A stretch of DNA of 6,660 nt from Ignavibacteriales bacterium (GTDB lineage Bacteria; Bacteroidota; Ignavibacteria; Ignavibacteriales; Ignavibacteriaceae). Under the pieces are notes generated by a model. It was not told the DNA's origin, made no database searches, and saw only the letters and a list, made by a program, of their open reading frames with translations. This document shows, piece after piece, positions 1 through 6,660 of this stretch; position 1 is the first letter of the stretch, and each line of letters opens with the position of its first letter. The stretch is from the NCBI GenBank assembly GCA_027347125.1, contig DAIERC010000411.1:1-6660 (forward strand), read 5' to 3'. A program made the translations under genes and the position numbers.

Positions 1-34
1 AAAAGAAGCGGTCGAAACGACGGCAGCAAAATAA
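1..34 (+). CDS. possible C-terminal tail of an upstream gene
   Basis: Reading from base 2, the frame encodes KEAVETTAAK and ends with TAA at 32-34. The polar, alanine-rich composition would suit a protein C-terminus, and the stop lies 48 bases before the kinase start, in line with the spacing between later genes. Only ten codons are visible, so neither the family nor the reading frame can be confirmed. The first frame also ends here (TAA at 40-42) and is an alternative. Low confidence. Confidence 0.3.
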   Translation, partial: KEAVETTAAK

Positions 35-46
35 AGATGTAAGGAA

Positions 47-56
47 AAGATATCTT
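47..56. promoter_or_regulatory. short palindrome upstream of the kinase gene
   Basis: AAGATATCTT is a perfect 10-base palindrome 26 bases before the kinase start. A further TAAAGAT lies at 32-38. The same AAGAT/ATCTT half-sites occur in the inverted repeat before the hexosaminidase gene (4927-4947), although there they are separated by seven bases. This could be part of an operator, but short AT-rich palindromes arise easily by chance. No clear promoter boxes could be assigned. Confidence 0.18.
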
Positions 57-82
57 AGTTTTAACAAGCGAGGAAATAAACT

Positions 83-928
83 ATGGGTGTTTTGGGAATT
101 GATTTAGGAGGAACAAATGTTCGCGTAGGGTTAGTAGAAAACAATTCGTTGGTTCGAGTTGAATCATTGCCAATTAGTAAAAATGATGACGACATAATCG
201 TATTAAATAATATTTATAATCTGATTGATCTTTTTTCTAAAGAAGAAATATTGGGAATAGGAATTGGGGTTCCGAGTGTTGTTGATGTTGAAAGAGGAAT
301 TGTTTACGATGTGCAAAATATTCCATCGTGGAAAGAAGTTCGTCTGAAAGAACTGGTAGAAAATAATTTTGGAGTTCCGGTTTATGTAAATAACGATGCG
401 AACTGTTTCGCGGCCGGTGAAAAATATTTTGGCAAGGGAAAGGATTATAATAATATTGTCGGATTGATTGTAGGTACTGGATTGGGCGCGGGAATTGTAA
501 TTCACGGTAAACTTTATGCCGGAAAGAACTGCGGGGCCGGTGAGTTCGGTACAATACCTTACAAAGATAAAACTTACGAATACTTTTGCAGCGGTCAATA
601 TTTTTATAATGAATATAACACGACCGGCGAAGAATTATTTAAGAAAGCAACGCAAGGCGATAAGGAAGCAATAGAAATATTTTCAGAGTTCGGAGCTAAC
701 CTTGGTGAGGCGATAAAACTTATCATGTACTCTGTAGATCCCGAGATGATAATACTCGGCGGTTCGGTAAGCAAATCTTTTAATTTGTTTAAGGAAAAAA
801 TGTATAAATCGATTAGCAATTTTTCTTATCCCAAGTCAATCGAAAATCTAAAAATAGAGATATCGGAAATTGATAATGTGGCAATACTTGGCGCTGCCGC
901 TCTTTACTACAACGATTTGGCGAAGTGA
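83..928 (+). CDS. ROK-family sugar kinase, probable N-acetylglucosamine kinase
   Basis: This cytoplasmic kinase would phosphorylate a hexose at O6 using ATP. With nagA and nagB next door and no PTS, GlcNAc is the likeliest substrate, making GlcNAc-6-P for NagA. The 281 residues cover a whole single-domain ROK kinase: phosphate loop DLGGTN at 7-12, NNDAN at 103-107 with the probable catalytic base D105, GTGLGAG at 131-137, GAGEFG at 151-156 with sugar-binding E154, and ILGGS at 224-228. There is no helix-turn-helix, so it is not a ROK repressor. The usual zinc motif (CxCGxxGCxE) and the His of GEIGH are missing; T157 and FCSGQ (168-172) stand there, as I recall for Bacteroidota ROK kinases. 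An AGGA site at 71-74 supports this ATG. Glucokinase or another hexokinase activity cannot be excluded; the family is certain, the substrate inferred. Confidence 0.9.
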   Translation: MGVLGIDLGGTNVRVGLVENNSLVRVESLPISKNDDDIIVLNNIYNLIDLFSKEEILGIGIGVPSVVDVERGIVYDVQNIPSWKEVRLKELVENNFGVPVYVNNDANCFAAGEKYFGKGKDYNNIVGLIVGTGLGAGIVIHGKLYAGKNCGAGEFGTIPYKDKTYEYFCSGQYFYNEYNTTGEELFKKATQGDKEAIEIFSEFGANLGEAIKLIMYSVDPEMIILGGSVSKSFNLFKEKMYKSISNFSYPKSIENLKIEISEIDNVAILGAAALYYNDLAK

Positions 929-988
929 GTAATAATTTTTTCGGTCTCTTTATAAAATAATTATCTCAAGAACTTTTGGAGTTATCAA

Positions 989-2767
989 ATGCAGTTAAAC
1001 TACATCGATTGGATCGTGATAGCCCTTTATTTTTTATTTAATCTCGGAGTAGGATTTTACTTAAGAAAACGTGCCACCCAAAGCGTAAGCGATTTTTTTA
1101 TTTCCGGTAGAAATGTCAGCTGGTGGCTGGCCGGCACTTCAATGGTAGCAACAACCTTTGCTGCCGATACCCCGCTTGTTGTTTCCGGTCTTGTAGCAAG
1201 AAACGGCATTGCCGGTAACTGGATCTGGTGGAGTATGGCATTCAGCGGAATACTTACAGTATTTTTTTATGCAAAACTTTGGCGCAGAGCCGGTGTTCTT
1301 ACTGACGTTGAGTTTGCGGAAATAAGGTACAGCGGAAAGCCCGCTGCTTTCCTTAGAGTTTTCAGGGCAGCCTACCTTGGGCTTCCTATTAATTTAATAA
1401 TAATGGGCTGGGTTAACCTTGCCATTGTAAAAATTATGATGCTTGTACTCGGAATAAATAAAATCGAAGCTCTCTTAATTGCCATTGGTATAATGTTCAT
1501 CACCGCCTCTATTTCAACTCTATCCGGTTTATGGGGGGTATTGTGGACAGACCTTTTCCAATTCTTCTTGAAGATGACTATGGTAATTTTACTTGCCGTG
1601 TTCGCCGTTAATGTAACCGGGGGGATGGGAAATTTATTAACCCAGCTTCATTCAATTGATAAATCACGTGCCTCAACAAGTTCAATTCTGGCAATGGTTC
1701 CAAATTTAAACTCTACCTGGATGCCGATGATAACTTTTTTTGTTTTCATTGCCGTTAACTGGTGGGCATCTTGGTATCCCGGAGCAGAGCCCGGCGGAGG
1801 CGGTTATGTCGCTCAAAGAATTTTTAGCGCAAAGAATGAAAAACATTCACTTCTTGCAACGCTCTGGTTTAATATTGCTCACTATGCGCTTCGCCCATGG
1901 CCTTGGATTATTGTAGCATTAGTAGCGGTTGTTCGTTATCAGCATGATGCAAAATTTTTAGCCGATCCGGAATCAGGTTATATCAGAATTATGATTTCCG
2001 ATTTACCTGCTTACTTGCGCGGCTTGATGATTGCGGCGTTTGCCGCAGCTTACATGTCTACAATAGGAACACAGCTTAACTGGGGAGCGAGCTACCTGGT
2101 TAATGACGTTTACAAAAGATATGTGAAAACAAAATCTGAAAAACATTATGTTAAATTTTCCCAGTTAGTAACGATGACACTAATGATACTTTCAACCGTA
2201 GTTACTTTTTATATGGATTCAATTGCAAGCGCGTGGCAGTTCTTAATGGCCATAGGTGCGGGTACAGGATTGGTTTACATACTTCGTTGGTTCTGGTGGC
2301 GGATAAACGCGTGGAGCGAAATTTCCGCTATGATTGCTGCTTTTACCATTTCATTAATCCTTCAATTCGGATTTCATTTTAATGAGAATGATCCACGACA
2401 GTTCGCTCATTTGCTTTTAATTACTGTTGCGTTTACGACAACTGTTTGGATAACGGTAACATTTTTAACAAGCCCCGAACCCGATGATAAGTTATTATCG
2501 TTTTACAAAAGAGTTCGCCCGAATGCAAGATTTTGGGCTCCAATTGCTAAGAAAGCTCCGGATATTATTCCGGTAAAAGACGGAATATTAAATTTAATTA
2601 ATTGGGTTTCAGGTGTTGCCATGATTTATTCTTTCCTATTTGGTATAGGCCAAATAATACTCGGCAGCTTGTTAATGGGAATTATTTTTCTTATAGCCGG
2701 ATTTACCTTCGGAGGAATAATATTTTACCAGATGAATAAGAGCGGGTGGGAAATACTTGGTAATTAA
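989..2767 (+). CDS. sodium:solute symporter (SSS/SGLT family), probable GlcNAc importer
   Basis: This is an inner-membrane, Na+-coupled secondary transporter. The 592 residues contain about 15 hydrophobic segments by eye, roughly at 7-25, 44-66, 78-96, 128-155, 160-178, 186-208, 245-263, 288-316, 341-362, 391-409, 413-434, 444-463, 473-493, 535-555 and 556-580. Family marks include the N-terminal DWIVIALYF stretch, DFFISGRN at 35-42 before the second helix, and MSTIGTQLN at 356-364. There S357 and T358 align with the serines of the vSGLT sodium site. It is longer than minimal SSS proteins because of extra C-terminal helices. It lies 60 bases after the kinase and 55 before nagA, in a cluster with no other transporter, so GlcNAc or a small GlcNAc saccharide is the inferred substrate. 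The family spans sugars, sialic acids, amino acids and vitamins, so sequence alone does not fix this. GGAG at 978-981 supports the start. Confidence 0.9.
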   Translation: MQLNYIDWIVIALYFLFNLGVGFYLRKRATQSVSDFFISGRNVSWWLAGTSMVATTFAADTPLVVSGLVARNGIAGNWIWWSMAFSGILTVFFYAKLWRRAGVLTDVEFAEIRYSGKPAAFLRVFRAAYLGLPINLIIMGWVNLAIVKIMMLVLGINKIEALLIAIGIMFITASISTLSGLWGVLWTDLFQFFLKMTMVILLAVFAVNVTGGMGNLLTQLHSIDKSRASTSSILAMVPNLNSTWMPMITFFVFIAVNWWASWYPGAEPGGGGYVAQRIFSAKNEKHSLLATLWFNIAHYALRPWPWIIVALVAVVRYQHDAKFLADPESGYIRIMISDLPAYLRGLMIAAFAAAYMSTIGTQLNWGASYLVNDVYKRYVKTKSEKHYVKFSQLVTMTLMILSTVVTFYMDSIASAWQFLMAIGAGTGLVYILRWFWWRINAWSEISAMIAAFTISLILQFGFHFNENDPRQFAHLLLITVAFTTTVWITVTFLTSPEPDDKLLSFYKRVRPNARFWAPIAKKAPDIIPVKDGILNLINWVSGVAMIYSFLFGIGQIILGSLLMGIIFLIAGFTFGGIIFYQMNKSGWEILGN

Positions 2768-2822
2768 ATTTTATTCATAGCGGTATTGTGAAAATTGTCA
2801 TTAAAAAATTAAGGATTGAAAA

Positions 2823-3989
2823 ATGAAAGTGGCATTGACTGGCGGGAAAATAATAACACCCTTTCGGGTTTTGAATGACGGAGTATTAATTTTTGAAGAC
2901 GGGAAAATTTCCGAATTATGCAAAGCATCGGAAACAACATTACCGAAAAAGTGCAAGGTGTATGATGTAAAAGGAATGACTGTTTGCCCCGGCTTTGTCG
3001 ATCTTCTTACACACGGCGGAGCCGGGCATGGATTTGCCGACGACTCGGAAGAAAGCATAGAAAAGATCAGTCAATATTTATTGGCACACGGATCAACTAC
3101 CGTTCTCGCATCATTATTTGTCAAGCCGGAAAAGCAATTGCTCAATGATTTGCGAAGGTTAGCTGAATATATTGAGCGGTATCCCGAATCAAACATACGC
3201 GGCATTCATATGGAAGGCCCCTACCTGAATAAACAATTAAAGGGCGCGATGAACGGAAGCTATTTATGGAAGCCTTCGGTGGAATCATGGAACAAGATGT
3301 GGGAAGCTTCAAAAGGAAAGATAAGAATTATGACAATTGCCCCGGAGCTTCCCGGCGCAGCTTCGGTAATGCAAGCCGCCGCTAAGGAAGGCGTGGTTCT
3401 TTCAATCGGGCATTCTATGGCAACTTATGATGAGGTGGAAAATGCGATAGATAACGGAGCGGCGCATGTAACCCATATTTTTAATGCGATGGAACCGTTT
3501 CATCATAGGCATCCCGGAATCATTCTCGGTTCGCTTTTACATAATGAATTAAAAATAGAACTAATAGCAGATACGCTACACGTTCATCCGGCAGTAATGG
3601 AATTGCTGATTAAACTGAAGGGTGCAAGCGGAATTATATTAGTTTCTGATTCGATTCGCGCCGGCGGAATGCATGAAGGAGAGTATGAGTTTGCCGACCA
3701 AAAAATATTTATGAAAGGGAAAAAAGCTTTTCTTGCGGACGGAACCCTTGCCGGTAGCACTTTAACACTAAATGTTGCCGTTAAAAATATGGTTGAAACT
3801 GCCGGTGCTAAAATTACCGAAGCAGTTAGAATGGCTTCTCTAAATGGCGTTAAAGTTTTAGGCCTTGATCATAAGAAAGGAATTCTTGCTGTAGGCAAAG
3901 ATGCAGATATTGTTGTAATAAACGATAAGTATGAAGTTAACATGACTATATTAGGCGGCAGAGTGGCTTATGAAAGAGGCGGCAAATGA
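2823..3989 (+). CDS. nagA: N-acetylglucosamine-6-phosphate deacetylase
   Basis: NagA hydrolyses GlcNAc-6-phosphate to glucosamine-6-phosphate and acetate in the cytoplasm. The 388 residues match the usual family length. A small beta-domain at each end flanks the amidohydrolase barrel, which opens with PGFVDLLTHGG at 56-66. The metal and catalytic residues of the family are visible: E131 in HMEGP, H197 in GHS, H218 in THIFNAM, H253 in DTLHVHP and catalytic D276 in VSDS. LAGSTLTL at 309-316 is also typical. In the DxHxHG motif the first His is replaced by L62 while H64 is kept, so the second metal site of two-metal NagA enzymes is probably altered; the E. coli enzyme lacks both histidines and is active, so activity is still expected. 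AAGGA at 2811-2815 supports the ATG. The gene ends 31 bases before nagB, consistent with shared transcription. Confidence 0.95.
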   Translation: MKVALTGGKIITPFRVLNDGVLIFEDGKISELCKASETTLPKKCKVYDVKGMTVCPGFVDLLTHGGAGHGFADDSEESIEKISQYLLAHGSTTVLASLFVKPEKQLLNDLRRLAEYIERYPESNIRGIHMEGPYLNKQLKGAMNGSYLWKPSVESWNKMWEASKGKIRIMTIAPELPGAASVMQAAAKEGVVLSIGHSMATYDEVENAIDNGAAHVTHIFNAMEPFHHRHPGIILGSLLHNELKIELIADTLHVHPAVMELLIKLKGASGIILVSDSIRAGGMHEGEYEFADQKIFMKGKKAFLADGTLAGSTLTLNVAVKNMVETAGAKITEAVRMASLNGVKVLGLDHKKGILAVGKDADIVVINDKYEVNMTILGGRVAYERGGK

Positions 3990-4020
3990 TAATTTACAAT
4001 TTTATAAGTAAGAGGCACAC

Positions 4021-4833
4021 ATGAGATTAATTATTCAACCTACTTATGATCTGGTTTCAAAGTGGGCGGCTAATTATGTTGCCGCAAGAATAAAGGAGTT
4101 CAAACCGGCGGCAAAGAATCGTTTTATACTGGGGCTGCCTACCGGCTCATCACCAACCGGAATGTATAAAGAGCTAATCAAACTAAATAAAAAAGGAATC
4201 GTATCGTTCAAGCATGTAACAACTTTTAATATGGATGAGTACGTCGGTCTTCCCGAAGATCATCCGGAAAGTTATCATTCTTTCATGTGGAATAATTTTT
4301 TCAATCATATAGATGTTGATAGTAAGTACGTAAACATTCTGAACGGCAACGCGAAAAACCTGGAGAAGGAATGCGAAGATTATGAAAAGAAAATTCGCAA
4401 TGCCGGAGGCATTAATTTATTTGTCGGCGGAATCGGGCCGGACGGGCACATAGCTTTCAATGAGCCGGCTTCATCGCTCGGTTCTTTAACACGGGTAAAA
4501 ACATTGACCATGGACACTATAATAGCCAATTCAAGATTTTTTGATAATGATTTGAATAAGGTGCCCAAAACGGCTTTAACCGTAGGTGTAAAAACGGTTT
4601 TAGATGCGGAGGAAATATTAATTATTATAAGCGGATTAAGCAAAGCCAGAGCGCTGTCTAAAGTTGTGGAAGAAGGAGTAAACCATATGTGGACCGTGAG
4701 CGCTTTGCAACTGCATCCGAAAGGTATAATTGTTTGCGACGAACAATCAACCTACGAATTAAAAGTAGGCACTGTAAAATACTTTAAGGATATTGAAGCG
4801 GTAAATCTTGCACCCGAATCCCTTTTAAAGTAA
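4021..4833 (+). CDS. nagB: glucosamine-6-phosphate deaminase (isomerising)
   Basis: NagB converts glucosamine-6-phosphate to fructose-6-phosphate and ammonia, feeding glycolysis. The 270-residue protein resembles E. coli NagB (266 aa) along its whole length and shares its numbering. Visible marks are the phosphate loop LPTGSSPTG at 39-47, FNMDEYVGL at 69-77 with general base D72, and GPDGHIAFNEPASSL at 139-153 with D141, H143 and E148 of the catalytic set. It is the NagB-I type, not the SIS-domain NagB-II type. The residues that bind the allosteric activator GlcNAc-6-P in the E. coli hexamer (S151, R158, K160, Y254) are all kept, so activation by the upstream intermediate is likely (inference). 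AGAGG at 4011-4015 supports the start. It seems to be the last gene of the tightly spaced group; no convincing terminator follows. Confidence 0.97.
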   Translation: MRLIIQPTYDLVSKWAANYVAARIKEFKPAAKNRFILGLPTGSSPTGMYKELIKLNKKGIVSFKHVTTFNMDEYVGLPEDHPESYHSFMWNNFFNHIDVDSKYVNILNGNAKNLEKECEDYEKKIRNAGGINLFVGGIGPDGHIAFNEPASSLGSLTRVKTLTMDTIIANSRFFDNDLNKVPKTALTVGVKTVLDAEEILIIISGLSKARALSKVVEEGVNHMWTVSALQLHPKGIIVCDEQSTYELKVGTVKYFKDIEAVNLAPESLLK

Positions 4834-4926
4834 AGTACACAGATGAGTTAATTAGATATTTTTAAAATGTCGTACAAAATTTTTATGAAATAATAATAAT
4901 TATTTTATTTTAAGTGTTAAAAAAAC

Positions 4927-4947
4927 TAAAGATTTAGTTCATCTTTA
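4927..4947. promoter_or_regulatory. inverted repeat upstream of the hexosaminidase gene
   Basis: TAAAGAT and ATCTTTA form a perfect 7-base inverted repeat around a 7-base centre. Two further pairs form beyond one mismatch on each side. It ends five bases before the Shine-Dalgarno site, within the 131-base nagB-hexosaminidase gap, the longest in the window. It could be an operator or a weak hairpin in the leader. The stem has only one G-C pair per copy, so it is unlikely to terminate transcription. The rest of the gap is very AT-rich, and no promoter boxes could be assigned with confidence. Confidence 0.3.
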
Positions 4948-4952
4948 TTTAC

Positions 4953-4957
4953 AGGGA
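4953..4957 (+). promoter_or_regulatory. ribosome binding site that fixes a TTG start
   Basis: AGGGA lies seven bases before the TTG at 4965. An in-frame TAG at 4935-4937 limits any start further upstream, and the next in-frame ATG is about 36 codons downstream, beyond the signal-peptide-like segment. The site therefore supports TTG as the start codon. Confidence 0.65.
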
Positions 4958-4964
4958 AAATAAA

Positions 4965-6660
4965 TTGAGACTTAGAAGAATTATTTATTTCGTAATCTTG
5001 CTTGTATCTTCATCCGGATTAATTATTTATCCGCAAGGCGCTAATCCAAATCTGAACCTAATGCCGATGCCTGCAAATGTAAATTTAACAGGCGGCAAAC
5101 TCAGGCTGGATTCAACATTTACGGTAACGGTAAAAGGCAAACCTGCAGAAAGACTTTATTATGCCGCAAGCAAAATGTTGAGAAGATTATCTGGCAGAAC
5201 AGGTTTTTTCTTTTCGCAAGATTATATAAAGCGAGACTCAAAAGTTAATAACCCGTCGATGATTATTTCTGTTGAACGCGCCGGGAAAGTTCGACTCTTT
5301 GAAGATGAATCTTACACACTTGTTATAAAGTTAAAACAAGTATTGCTGTCCTCAAAAACCGATATCGGTGCATTAAGAGGCATCGAAACATTTTTGCAAC
5401 TTCTTAACGCCGATCAAAACGGGTACTATTTCCCATGTGTTGTTATTAAAGATTACCCGCGATTCCCATGGCGCGGGCTGATGATAGATGTAAGCCGTCA
5501 TTTTATGCCGGTGGATGTTATAAAAAGAAATCTTGACGGGATGGCTGCGGTTAAGATGAATGTTTTTCACTGGAATCTGAGTGATGATCAGGGGTTTAGG
5601 GTTGAATGCAAAACATTTCCAAAACTAACCGGAATGGGTTCGGACGGATTATTTTATACGCAAGATCAAGTTAAAGATGTTATTAAGTATGCGAACGAAA
5701 GAGGAATAAGGGTAGTACCAGAATTTGATTTACCGGGACACTCCACAAGCTGGTTTGCGGGTTATCCTGAATATGCAAGTTTGCCTGCCGAACAGGCAGA
5801 CTCACATGTGCCTTATAAGATCGAACGCAAATGGGGCGTATTCGATCCGACCTTCAATCCAACAGTTGAAAAGACTTATAAATTTTTGGATGCATTTTTC
5901 AAAGAGATGTGTAAACTTTTTCCGGATGAATATATGCACATCGGGGGAGATGAGAACAGCGGAAAGCAGTGGGACGCGAATCCTGAAATTCAAGCTTTTA
6001 TGAAGAAGCACAATATCCCGGATAATAATTCCCTGCAAAGTTATTTTAACAAAAGGCTGCTGGCAATTTTAACAAAGTATCACAAAAAAATGGTCGGCTG
6101 GGATGAAATACTTCATCCCGGTATGCCGAAGAATATTGTTATTCAATCATGGCGGGGAATTAAATCTTTAAAAGATGCAGTTACTAAAGGATACCAGGTT
6201 GTACTTTCCAACGGTTATTATATCGATTTAAATCAATCTGCCGCTTCTCATTATCTGGTAGACCCTGATCCAGACAGCCTGGCGTTGGGGGAAGCCATGA
6301 AAAAGCTTGTTCTAGGGGGCGAAGCGACAATGTGGGCGGAGTTTGTCTCACCAGAAAATATTGATTCCAGAATATGGCCTAGAACAGCGGCAATCGCCGA
6401 AAGATTTTGGTCGCCCAAAAACATTAAAGATATGGATGATATGTACCGGAGGCTCGATGTTATTTCATTCGAGCTTGAAGATTTGGGCTTAGCCCATATA
6501 AAAAATCAGAGCATGATGATTCGCAGATTGGCCGACAATAATGATGCTACAGCTTTAAGCAATTTTATAGCCGTTGTTGAACCGGTGAAAGGCTATGACA
6601 GGCTGGATCAAAGAACAGATTATACCTCTTTCGCTCCGCTTACCAGGGTAGTTGATGCTT
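4965..6660 (+). CDS. exported family 20 beta-N-acetylhexosaminidase (3' end beyond window)
   Basis: This GH20 enzyme removes terminal beta-linked GlcNAc (or GalNAc) from oligosaccharides, with the substrate's N-acetyl group as nucleophile. The frame is open for 565 codons with no stop before the right edge. The N-terminus RLRR plus a hydrophobic stretch to about residue 22 looks like a signal peptide; no lipobox cysteine is seen, so periplasmic or secreted rather than lipoprotein. A GH20b-like domain (about 30-165) precedes the catalytic barrel: W169-R170-G171 with the sugar-binding Arg, HWNLSDDQ at 202-209, PEFDLPGH at 252-259, and HIGGDE at 325-330 with catalytic pair D329-E330. Active-site tryptophans W379, W396 and W457 are likely. 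The barrel ends near RTAAIAERFW, and a C-terminal region begins. A short palindromic repeat is translated near residues 273-278. It supplies GlcNAc to the pathway encoded upstream. Start is TTG, fixed by AGGGA. Confidence 0.93.
   Translation, partial: MRLRRIIYFVILLVSSSGLIIYPQGANPNLNLMPMPANVNLTGGKLRLDSTFTVTVKGKPAERLYYAASKMLRRLSGRTGFFFSQDYIKRDSKVNNPSMIISVERAGKVRLFEDESYTLVIKLKQVLLSSKTDIGALRGIETFLQLLNADQNGYYFPCVVIKDYPRFPWRGLMIDVSRHFMPVDVIKRNLDGMAAVKMNVFHWNLSDDQGFRVECKTFPKLTGMGSDGLFYTQDQVKDVIKYANERGIRVVPEFDLPGHSTSWFAGYPEYASLPAEQADSHVPYKIERKWGVFDPTFNPTVEKTYKFLDAFFKEMCKLFPDEYMHIGGDENSGKQWDANPEIQAFMKKHNIPDNNSLQSYFNKRLLAILTKYHKKMVGWDEILHPGMPKNIVIQSWRGIKSLKDAVTKGYQVVLSNGYYIDLNQSAASHYLVDPDPDSLALGEAMKKLVLGGEATMWAEFVSPENIDSRIWPRTAAIAERFWSPKNIKDMDDMYRRLDVISFELEDLGLAHIKNQSMMIRRLADNNDATALSNFIAVVEPVKGYDRLDQRTDYTSFAPLTRVVDA
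5782..5798. repeat. GC-rich palindromic element inside the hexosaminidase coding region
   Basis: TGCCTG and CAGGCA pair perfectly around the 5-base centre CCGAA, and the element is more GC-rich than its surroundings. It is read in frame as part of LPAEQADS, between the conserved GYPEYAS segment and PYKIERKWGVFDP. From memory, GH20 relatives have a shorter link there (such as APG), suggesting about seven extra residues. Similar TGCCTGCC/GGCAGGCA palindromes occur as dispersed repeats in some Bacteroidota-related genomes (memory, not checked). Only one copy is seen here. Confidence 0.5.

Noticed and set aside
203..598. Overlapping minus-strand open frames opposite the ROK kinase (also 237-554 and 604-819)
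   Set aside because: They lie entirely within a gene with clear family motifs, give no recognisable protein, and have no supporting start signals.
934..976. ATAATT / AATTAT inverted repeat between the kinase and transporter genes
   Set aside because: Six A/T-only pairs with a long loop are expected by chance in this AT-rich spacer.
2801..3058. Minus-strand open frame opposite the start of nagA
   Set aside because: It overlaps a well-supported coding region, and its peptide shows no recognisable domain.
4380..4643. Minus-strand open frame opposite nagB
   Set aside because: It overlaps the most conserved part of nagB and has no independent support.
4886..4914. A/T palindrome followed by T-rich DNA after nagB, considered as a terminator
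   Set aside because: The stem is short and has no G-C pairs, and the T runs are broken, so it would not form a stable hairpin.
5725..6003. Open frames in other readings of the hexosaminidase region (also minus strand 5373-5570 and 5802-6038)
   Set aside because: The GH20 frame is continuous through all three regions and carries the catalytic motifs; these are shadows.
1..6660. CRISPR array, tRNA or rRNA gene, insertion sequence, phage or defence genes
   Set aside because: No spaced direct repeats, cloverleaf-like sequence, transposase motifs or terminal repeats were seen; almost all of the window is explained by the five metabolic genes.

Overview
This window carries an N-acetylglucosamine (GlcNAc) utilisation cluster, with all genes on the + strand. 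In order it holds a ROK-family sugar kinase, a sodium:solute symporter (SSS family), N-acetylglucosamine-6-phosphate deacetylase (nagA), glucosamine-6-phosphate deaminase (nagB), and the 5' part of an exported family 20 beta-N-acetylhexosaminidase (GH20) that runs off the right edge. The first 34 bases may be the tail of another gene.

The organism is probably from the Bacteroidota/Ignavibacteriota side of the FCB group. The signs are AT-rich coding DNA, a ROK kinase of the zinc-motif-free type I associate with Bacteroidota, a long (592 aa) SSS transporter typical of these phyla, and no PTS. Ignavibacteria-like is my best guess. This is inference from protein character; no marker gene is present.

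Layout: 1-82 is leader with a possible gene end and a short palindrome. 83-928 is the kinase, 989-2767 the transporter, 2823-3989 nagA and 4021-4833 nagB. Gaps between these four are 31 to 60 bases, each with a Shine-Dalgarno-like site and no convincing terminator, so they look like one operon. A longer 131-base gap with an inverted repeat precedes the hexosaminidase (4965 to the end), which starts at TTG and may have its own promoter.

The genes form a full route. The exported hexosaminidase trims terminal GlcNAc from chitin oligomers, peptidoglycan fragments or glycans. The symporter would import it and the ROK kinase would phosphorylate it to GlcNAc-6-P. NagA removes acetate to give glucosamine-6-P, and NagB converts that to fructose-6-P and ammonia. 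The substrates of the transporter and kinase are inferred from context. No regulator is visible. I found no unknown system. The most unusual items are a palindromic repeat translated in frame inside the hexosaminidase, a changed metal-site residue in NagA, and similar half-sites before the first gene and before the hexosaminidase.
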